A DNA stretch of 64,000 nucleotides, taken from Kalaharituber pfeilii (taxonomy: Eukaryota > Ascomycota > Pezizomycetes > Pezizales > Pezizaceae). The position numbers and the translations under genes were made by a program. The stretch spans positions 434,001-498,000 of the forward strand of contig WHUZ01000030.1 of the NCBI GenBank assembly GCA_015179045.1. Direction: 5' to 3'. How positions within the stretch are numbered: position 1 is the first letter of the stretch; every line of letters starts with the position of its first letter. This document shows, piece by piece, positions 55,901-64,000 of the stretch. Under the pieces are notes generated by a model. The model worked only from the letters and a program-made list of their open reading frames with translations. It did not search any database and was not told the DNA's origin.

Positions 55901-58900
55901 TCAAGTGAAGGAAGTGGACGAAGGAGTTGAGCATTCTGTCCGGAAAATCGCCATTGAGTTTACTGTGAGGGATGATCTCGTAGACTTCGGATTTCATTTT
56001 GGTTCGAATGATTAAGTTGCCTTGACGCATTGTGAAATATACCTAGGTCATCTACCGGTGAGTTACAGCTTTGGGTACATTTAATGCTTTGGAGGGTGAT
56101 ACCTGAAGATGCTCGTTGGCCACCGATACCGAATGAGCCATCTGAAAGCTCATTCCAGGCATATTTGCCTTGTTGACAGAAAAGATTCGCTGTAAGAATT
56201 GTCAGTATATGAACTGGACACAATCGGTCGCAGAAGGTAGCTACCACTTACATTCTGAAATAACCTGAAGTAATCTGGGTGGGTTACGTACTCCTTTGGG
56301 AGTCGTCCAAACGGTAATCCATCAATAAGGAACGTTCCTTCCAACAGGTTATAATGTACCTTCATCGGCAACCTGTCTGTGCCCCCTTTCGTTGTCGTGG
56401 TTATCCATCTCTCATTCGGCGATTTCAAAAATTTCCATTGTTCACCAGCAGTATACTCCGTCCAATGCCTCTTGATAGCCGCATCAAGCCATCCCTCATT
56501 TTCGATAATCAGCTTACGCAAATATGGCTCCATCTTGTGTGCTAGTCTTGCATCTCTATCGAGCAAGTGTCTATCTGGATGCTTCCTGACATTGGGAGGG
56601 GTATTATCATGGACGCATGCTGCGCACAGTATGAAATTAGTGAAGTCATCTTCAGAGCTGATCACAAAATCTATGTCAGTGAGGTCCACATTGAAGGTGA
56701 GTCTGCAGGTAGCAGCCATGGTAAGGGCAAGATGCTGCCACTTTTCGAAACTTGCATCGCTGTTCGCGGAATTCATGCGTTTAATCATGTCCTGCATCCA
56801 GTCCATGCAAACATTTCTGCACTCTCTGAGGAATTTGGCTGCAAGCCCTTTGATTTCTGGGAACGGGGTCAAGCACAGCAAACGTGCGCCAAGTTCAATG
56901 AGATTCTGCATTGATATTTGCTCTAACCAGTTTTCCTTCAGGATGTGTAGCGTGCTTGTGAGTGCATTGAGCATGAGACTGCAGAAATCCTTGTCCCGTA
57001 AATTGCTATGGCTTTCGCGTGTGTGGGTCACTGGTGTCTCCAGAGGGCCTGCCTGCCAGATGGTTTGCATGAAAAGCAGGTTTGTCTCGGCCCGGTTTAG
57101 ATTGAGGTTTCCAGCTCGAATTTCGCGGAGAATATTGAGCCATTGCAGCCTGTACCCTGCCCGCAACGTGGTGAAAGAATCATATTCATGGAGCGACCAC
57201 TCTGTTGGGCAATCATGCTGATTAGCAATAGAGAAGTTGGATGTGTGGTCAGTAGAATTAAGGGCATATTGTAGTGCTGCGCTGGCATTTGGTAGCTGGA
57301 AAGTGCATAGCTTCCGAACATTTTGCACCTGCGTTGCCTTGGCGGCTGTCAGGGCCTCGGTGATCCATTGGCTTGCCCCAACAAACCCCTTTGCCAGCCG
57401 ATACTTCAGCCCATTGGGAACCAGGTAATCAGACTCGCTCGAAATCATTGAGACCTCCCTTGTCCCGTAATGTGCTCGCACGAATGATTTCGTCTCTGAT
57501 GCCCATGAAATCTCCTGAGACTGATATCTGAAGTATGGTGACAAGCCTTGATATTCCTGCAATAAGTGCTTTGAGTCATGCAACTTCTTCTCCAAAAACG
57601 GATTGAAAATATTAGCAAGCACTTCATACGTTGCGTCTCTCCATGCCGCAAAGGCAACTGGAAGCTTCAGCTCAACCACAACCGCTTTCGCCTCTAAACC
57701 GATACTTGGAAGTGGCCATTCGTGCACATCTATTTTTATTTTCGCGGCCTGAGACTGCAGGTTGCACTTTTCGCAATGCCAATTACGGTGCCAGCACGTA
57801 TGATTCAGTGCCCTAGAACGTTCCATGAGGTCGTCATATTGCTGTTTCAACCGGACAAATTCGGCCTTCTTCTCCTCGCGCGTCTTGGATGCTTTTTCTG
57901 TGATTTCGGCAAGAAGTAGCTTATGTTCTGGAGATTGGTTATAGTAGCGTACGGCAAAGCTAGAGGAAGTGATATTTGTGCCGTCCTCGAACACGGTGTT
58001 CTTGTTGAGGTTGGTTTGCCGGCCAATAATGTACAACTCGACTTTGTTCAGGCGATCAATGTGCGATCTTGTGGGAAGCAGAAGCAATGATAATATATCT
58101 GTTGTCATCTCACAGCTGTACTCTTTGAGCAATGGGCATGTAGCTGTCGCAATCCGGTCGATTGCCACCCAAATTTCCATGGTTGTTAGCAACATTGAGG
58201 ACAAATCTAACGGATTACCCTCATAATCCTTTTTTGCAGCATTGACATAGGCAGTCAGAAAACTGTAGAGCTCCCTACAAGCACTTCCTTTGCTAATATT
58301 ATTAGCAATGAAGCCCTCCAGTGAACGTTCCACCCAAGTCTCGATATCTTTGACTGCATTTCTGAGATCGGCTCCTGATGCACTGAGAACGGACTTGTTT
58401 GGGAGAGTACATGCTGAGTAGTACTGATGATATATCCTCTCAGCATGTTTGGGATTGAAGTCAATTGCGGCGAACGATTCGAGTGGGTGCTTATACTCAT
58501 AAAGGACGTTTTTGATATATGCCTGGCTGTTCGGCATCGTCAGATTGGTGTCTGCTTCGACGTCCAGTCCTGCCACTGGAGGCCACTGGAGCTTTCTCAC
58601 AGAACTGTCCTGGATCTTTTGAAACCGATTTGCAAGAACCGTCCCTGCAACATCTACTGTTTCGTTCACAAGCGCAAGGAGCGTGGCAGGCGTACGCTCC
58701 CCCAGTTTTGCCGCCCTGCGACTCAACTTTCGACACATATGGCTCAGTTTTTCACCCAACATATTCTTAATCTGTGTCGCTGCATTCAAGACCTTGGCCA
58801 TAATGAATAGCATCATGAATTTGTACTCCCGATTGCACATGGCTTCCTTCACTCCAAGCGTCCCGTCAAACAAAGTTGTCTGTAGGGCTACTCGTGTAAC

Positions 58901-59897
58901 TAACCACAACGGGGACCTTCTCCAAGGAATACGCGCATTATTCCACAAAACTTCATCTGCAATCCTCTTGCATATTCTTTCCCTGTCCAAGACAACCCTG
59001 CCCACACCACGCAACAAGCCCGTTAAAAACTCAGTGATATAAATAGGCATAACAGTGTCCCTAATTTCCGTAACCTCAGTTCGAGCCTTTGCTGTTGTTG
59101 GGCATGGCCGGTCAGTGGGGAGTTCTTCACTCATAGCCTCCAGAAGCATGGTGAGTTCGTTACGGAATGCCACATTGTGGAAAGTGGCGAGCGGAATGGC
59201 GATAATGGGACCTGGATAGGAACAGAGTAGGCGACCCTGGCATTCTATGACAGATCCATTTTTTGGAGAGACTTCAAAGGACTCAAATGTCACTTCTTTC
59301 CTAGTATGGCGAATGATCAGGCCTGCGTTCTGGGCCTGGATGTAGAGTGGCACAATATCTATTCCCACCGTTATAAATTAGTACTTGACCAGTGCTGGTG
59401 GACATGGAGTAGCTAGAAGTCAAACTCACCACCATCCTTCATCTCCTTGAAGACCGTTCTCAACATCTCCCTCTCCAGAGTCATTGCGTGATGCAACCTA
59501 ACCATTCGCTTCATCATGTTGACAACCTGAGCAACTCGCGCACTCAGTGCTTCTGTATTTAGAGATGAGGCAAAACTTTCAACTGCGTTTTTGACGAACA
59601 GCAAGAGGGCGACTTCATTCTGGGCAGAGTTTACATCACCATCCTGAGGTACCTTCTCCGGGAGAAAAATGTGGTCTATGAGATGGGAAATGGTTCCTTC
59701 GTCAAGGCCTACATTCCTATTAGTGAAGATAATCAACAATTATCATAGTCTAGGGCGTTTCGAGCCAATGGGTAGAGGATAACGATGCCTCTGGGTGTGA
59801 TGGAGGCACCGAACTAGAACGGATTACCCTAAATGCTTTGGAGATCTAGACACTACGTACCTTGCATTTTGCTGTCCGCTGTTGTTGTTTGTTCCAT
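49978..59897 (-). CDS. Giant DUF6606/DUF3638/DUF3645 protein, one frameshift near the C-terminus
   Basis: Six exons on the minus strand: 59897-59861, 59708-59430, 59358-56252, 56189-56103, 56042-51407 and 51352-49978, about 3173 residues, the usual size of this fungal family. Junctions restore family text: LFQN|RIFSVNKANMPGMSF, VYFTMRQGNLIIR and DRLVQ|ACMRMRKLGQGQSV. The N-terminus has the DUF6606 pattern (ISHLIDHIFLPEKVPQDGD). Near residue 2105 is the P-loop-like block AVMQLNMGEGKSSVIVPIVA (DUF3638), near 2235 DILDESDEILHVRYQLIYT, then DUF3645. These motifs suggest an NTPase/helicase-like core; databases often label relatives as ubiquitin-hydrolase-like, but the function is unproven. In the last exon FFAPPEVHNKLL is in one frame and LWKEEGAHIETIDIISWVMH in another: one base is missing near 51280-51250. 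Mutation or assembly error is undecided. Confidence 0.88.
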
Positions 59898-60640
59898 GGC
59901 TACCCCAAGGCTGTGAGTCGGCCTGAAACTGATTGGGAAGTCGTTGAGTGAATTGTGCGCTTAGGGTAGGTGGTAGTGTTGTTAGATATGGTTGTGTTGT
60001 AGTAAGAGGGGTTACAGTAAGAACAATATCTGTATTGAGGGACGAGATATTGGGGATCTTGGATGCCAGAGGATGTTCACAATCTGTGGGTCAATGAAGC
60101 AGCCGATATTGTGAGTTTTCGTAATTCGCACTACAAGCAACTTAGTGTCCTCATACCGCAAATGAGAACTACTTCCGTTCCCAGGACTGAGTTAAATAAT
60201 TAAGGGCTGCCATGAGCGTCGCACCCGCAAAAGTAGGGAACAAGGAGAATTAAAAAAAAAAAAAAAAATAAACGTACAGAATCCCTACACTGCTTCGTTC
60301 AGCCCAATGTTCGTATAGAGTACAAACTTCCCGGGAACGCACATATTGCTGCGCCACATTACAAAGGATGCTGCGCGGTCCTGCAGGGAATGAGTGTGCG
60401 GGCCTGACGGTTGCTACACGTGGAGGATACCATACTCGCAGCTACAAGCATTGATTGGATGGATGAAAAGAAAGTCAACAGTGAAATGCATCTACACAAT
60501 GACATTCTGCGCACGCAGTTAAGCTAGTGACGGTGCGCCATGGGTGAGCTGAGTGTGATACGTTTTGATTCATGACCCATTTAGATAATTCCAGTGAAGC
60601 AAGATATGTTTCATATCGTGCCGGAGACCATGTTATAGTG
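59898..60640. other. 5' flank of the giant gene
   Basis: No TATA box stands out near the predicted ATG (59897-59895). A stretch of A17 lies at about 60250. No other gene. Confidence 0.4.
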
Positions 60641-62060
60641 TTAGCATTTGCTTTAGGTGCTCGGGCAAATAGTATTGGAACCGCTGACTAGCGCATAGTA
60701 CTTCCTTGTATGATACACCCACTGTGGTGCAAAGTGTCGGGTATAGCTGGCTCGGCTCGTGCCGCTCACTAACACCCGGGCGGGGCGTCAATTTCGCGGG
60801 TGTCCAGGTACACCCGAAAGTGTTGTAACTGACACCCAGCTGTGGCATTCATTTGGAACGTTATGACACCGCAGTAGAATATCATATTGAAGAATCGAAC
60901 CAATTTGCAAAGAGCAGGCCAAGTTCCCTCAACTTTATTATATGACTTAACACTGCTACTATAACACTGCCTAATACATGTGAGCATAAACTTGAGCTAC
61001 AAAATTCAAATCTGCTCACACCAAAAGAAATTATGGAAGGGTTTGTGTTTTCTGCATGTTGTATACAGTGCCATATTTAGTCTGCCAGGCAGTTTCAAGT
61101 CATGACTCCATAGGCAGGTATTTCAAGTACACTCTTCCAGAGTATCAATAATACTATACTTGTGTATGGTGTACTATACTTAGTATCCTGGTATCAGGTG
61201 TCACAAGAGTTCTCAAAATCTAGAGTGCGAACTGAGATGTATATCTTATGCTGCATTCTGGTGTCACTATAGCAGTGTTGGCCGTATGATTCACAGTGAC
61301 ACCCTAAAAGGTATCGGAACTAGTTCGCAAGATCCCCTTGACACCTGCTCTGGCGTCAATGCAGGAAAATTTATGTAGGTGAAACCAAGTTTGGGTGTAC
61401 ATGACACCTGCCATGGGAGTAACTCAAGTTTTGCATACAAACCTTGCACCACAGTGCACCCCTGAAAACTAAATCACAGCTCCATGAATATGGTGTCTCA
61501 GGTACCAAATTCCAATTGTTTCCCTGGCATGGGCTGATAGCCTGTATGCAGACGTTATTTGACCAAAAAAAGGTCCAACTGTTCTCCCCTGTACTTTGCC
61601 GAGCCGCGCCTCCTCACTGCTTGATACAGCTGAAATGTGTCATGCCAAATTGCCAATTAAGCGCTATTTAAAGCCATCCAGGCAGTCAGGCCCCCAATTG
61701 CACTTTTTGCAATTGTGACATGCCATTTGACCGCTGTTCGAAGACCTCCAGGCAGTCAGGCCCTCAATTGTACTCGTTTTGAACCTCCTGCTGGGTGATT
61801 AATACCACGAGCTTCATCTGCATGCATGATGGAGCGCATAGAAGTGCGCTTCGGAACTAGCTCTCCCGCTAGTGAGAGGCAGACTGAAATCAGGCCCGCT
61901 ATGGCAAAAACGGTAAACGTGTGGGAATGAGGCTGATTTGCAAACCAGACTACCTACCGGTAGAGGCTGCGCGTATTGTCCTTCGCGTACATGTTCGCTT
62001 ACAACGGATACAAGTACACTTTAGCAAGGGTCGCCCTTCAGCCGCATACCGTAGTACTAC
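60641..62060. repeat. Motif-rich gene-free stretch with ~100-bp direct repeat
   Basis: GACACC(T/C)G and GG(T/C)GTCA motifs recur from 60770 to 61420. At 61630-61775 a segment is tandemly duplicated with divergence (CCAGGCAGTCAGGCCC...CAATTG twice; TGCCAAATTGCCAATT/TGCCATTTGACCGCT). No coding region supported. Confidence 0.5.
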
Positions 62061-62068
62061 AGTAGTCC

Positions 62069-62147
62069 GGTTTTATTTTCTTAGTTTTTTTTTTAATATC
62101 ATTACTGGCATGCCGCCCTATGGGTTATGACAAGATTAGGTACAAAG
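62069..62147 (-). mobile_element. Family-A retroposon stub (79 bp)
   Basis: T-rich tail, AATATCATTACTGGCATGCC and hairpin, between copies of AGTAGTCC (62061-62068 and 62148-62155). Confidence 0.78.
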
Positions 62148-62360
62148 AGTAGTCCAGATAACTGACACTACAACAAACTGCACACGAAAGCTAATCAGTT
62201 ACGTTCTTTCCCACATGCAAGTAGAAGGTTTGCATTTTTTTCACACTCATTCCCGTTTATTCGACCTGCAATTGCGGCCAACACTCTTACCGGTCCATAG
62301 CAGCAAGCCGCCGCAATATATGCAGGGAACTTTCCACCTTAGCCTCTAGCCTTTCCACAT

Positions 62361-62810
62361 TTTTTTTTTTTTTTTTTTTTAATCACATAACCCCGCTTGT
62401 AGCACGTGGCCATGGCAGGGTCCCTGGGCAAGCCGGAGACAGGCGAAACTAACTCTCTACGTACATGGCCCCCACGCGCCGTCGCCCCCGCTCTCCTAGC
62501 TTCTAGAACTTGACCCCGCGCTCTCCTACCTTCTAGAACTTGACCCCGGCGAAGAAATTCTCTAGAACGTCATACTCCTCCCCATTCTCCGCCTTTCTTT
62601 TCCAATCCTTTCCCATGTCGCTCCACCTCTCAAAACCTTCCGGGCGGTTCTCCTGGCTTCTGCATCGGAAAGCGAGATGCTCCCCCGTTTGCACCTCCCC
62701 ACACCTGCACCTATCCAATTCCGCCACCCCTAGCTTCTTCAACCACCTAGCACACCTTCCTCGCTCCAGTCGCAATGCAGTGAAGTTTGATGTCGCCACC
62801 CTACTCCACA
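62361..62810 (-). mobile_element. LINE family B 3' end (450 bp)
   Basis: Flanked by GCCTTTCCACAT (62349-62360) and GCCTCTCCACAT (62811-62822), one mismatch. Minus-strand coding is intact from FTALRLERGRCARWLKKLG through the knuckle CRCGEVQTGEHLAFRCRSQE to EYDVLENFFAGVKF and stop. Two UTR repeats (AGTTCTAGAAGGTAGGAG), the terminal segment and the A tail follow. This is the best-preserved ORF2 end in the window. Confidence 0.9.
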
Positions 62811-63044
62811 GCCTCTCCACATCAAGTCAGCCGAAGCTACCCTCACAGCATGCAGAAGTCCCTTTAAATGACCTCTGTTTTCTGGCCTCAAGAAGCCTTG
62901 TACCCCGTACGTCCCGTGAGTCCAACTATGTTGAACTTCCGAAGAATATGCATATGTGTGGGTTACGGCATCACTGTGTGGACATTGAGCGAAGGGGAGC
63001 CATACCGTAGTGGAGCCCATATCTAGACCACTAGCCTATGGCAG

Positions 63045-63195
63045 GGAGGAAAGTTAACATCACGTAACCCCGCTTGCAGCGCTAAGCCATGGCTGGGTCC
63101 CCTCACAACCCGGAGACAGGCTAAAAAGAAAATTTCTACATACATGACCTCATCTCACCATTCCCCCGCTACCCCCCCGCCCGCCTGTCTTCTAG
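63045..63195 (-). mobile_element. LINE family B 3' UTR fragment, tail lost
   Basis: ATCACGTAACCCCGCTTGCAGC...GCCATGGCTGGGTCC...CCGGAGACAGGCT...TCTAGAACTT matches the family-B UTR of 62361-62540 without a poly(T). Target duplication uncertain. Confidence 0.7.
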
Positions 63196-63371
63196 AACTT
63201 TAACCTAATCCACTGCCATATTGCGGCATATTGCGGACGCCACTACAAATAATTCCTGTGAGTGCAAATAACCCTCAAGTGGGCTCAAATTGAAGCCAGA
63301 GCATGGCAGAAAACAATGAATTATTTTCTGTACATTCATTAGACAAATTTTTTTTTTTTTTTTTTTTTTTT

Positions 63372-63428
63372 GCCCTGCCATGGCGAACAGCTGCAAGCGG
63401 GGTCACGTGAAAAAAAAAAAAAAAAAGT
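63372..63428 (+). mobile_element. Family-B retroposon stub beside a poly(T)
   Basis: TGCCCTGCCATGGCGAACAG...GGGGTCACGTGA plus poly(A), immediately right of a ~25-nt poly(T) at 63348-63371. The poly(T) is probably the tail of another element or the target itself, and this obscures the duplication. The remaining 63429-64000 shows no gene. Confidence 0.75.
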
Positions 63429-64000
63429 GACTTTGGGTGAGTGGCCATCCCTTCTTCTGTCAGATATGCAGTGTCGCGACTGTAGTTTTCAATTGCCCAA
63501 ATCCATCAGCCAGTACCATCAGCTGTTTAGAAAAGATCTTCCTGTACATTTCTTTTGTATTTTGTAGCTTTAGAAAGTCTCTATACTTTTTTTAACATAA
63601 TGGTCCAGTATTACTATGTATCTAAGTACATGAGCGAAAATGTACTGTACCCTTCAACATGACAGTGCCACTCTCTACATATTAGCATATAGGCCTAGCC
63701 ATCTGTACTAGTTCGACACTATATCCTGCCTTACGGCAACGCATTTATTGCTGTTGTGTATGGCATGCGTGCAATGCTGCATAGCTGACATATGTAGGGT
63801 GCTCACCCTACGATCATGGTGACCCCACGACACCCTTAAACTTGCTATGGTTCTTCAGCATACGCAATAGAGTATCCTTTCACGATAGTTAGATCTCAGG
63901 TAGGGTCATTGACCCCTGACAGCTCAGAGTGTGTCCAGCATAGGATTAGATATATACTAAATAGGTCACTTTTTCATACACTAAAAATTAGTCTGATGAA

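Noticed and set aside
1..64000. tRNA or rRNA genes
   Set aside because: No sequence that I inspected showed a credible B-box together with an A-box and acceptor stem, and no rRNA segment was recognised. A tRNAscan-SE run would settle this.

Overview
The window looks like repeat-rich nuclear DNA of a filamentous ascomycete. The evidence is short introns (about 55-110 nt) with GTAAGT/GTATGT-type donors, an RTA1-family membrane protein, a CyanoVirin-N homology (CVNH) protein, a NACHT-WD40 receptor of the fungal HET-D/E type, and a very large DUF6606/DUF3638/DUF3645 protein. The small single-domain CVNH gene and the many transposon remains fit a truffle-like pezizomycete, but that placement is inference. 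I recognised no rRNA, tRNA or CRISPR.

Layout. 1-10 kb is almost gene-free and holds non-LTR retrotransposon 3' fragments, a pogo-like MITE and one short membrane-protein gene (4062-4451). A two-exon CVNH gene lies at 10359-10788; it is easy to miss because each exon is short. 12-19 kb is more retroposon debris, one solo LTR and a doubtful small gene. The NACHT-WD40 gene occupies 19134-22801 and its WD40 tail continues to 23422; a 220-bp solo LTR with an exact 5-bp target duplication splits its 13th WD40 repeat. A decayed LINE (RT thumb, RNase H, C-terminal zinc knuckle) runs leftward from about 26.1 to 23.7 kb and carries three later retroposon insertions. 28-38 kb is mostly minisatellites and hairpin MITEs, with a four-exon RTA1-like gene at 34939-36207 (minus). 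39265-43777 is a 4.5-kb terminal-inverted-repeat element flanked by a 7-bp direct repeat; it contains a truncated RecQ-type helicase gene and several tandem arrays. 46-49 kb is a nest of retroposons inside retroposons. 49978-59897 (minus) is the six-exon DUF6606/DUF3638/DUF3645 gene. The last 4 kb is again repeat debris.

The genes do not form a cluster or pathway. Two have lectin or immune-like roles (CVNH, NLR), two encode membrane proteins and one is a conserved giant protein of unknown function. The most unusual signals are: (1) two families of ultra-short poly(A) retroposons whose 5' ends fall repeatedly at the same base; (2) two introns of the NLR gene that lie inside 11-bp direct repeats, exactly at the NACHT module borders; (3) the 4.5-kb inverted-repeat element with a RecQ-like helicase remnant; (4) ORF1-only LINE derivatives; (5) a 1-nt frameshift in the otherwise intact giant gene.
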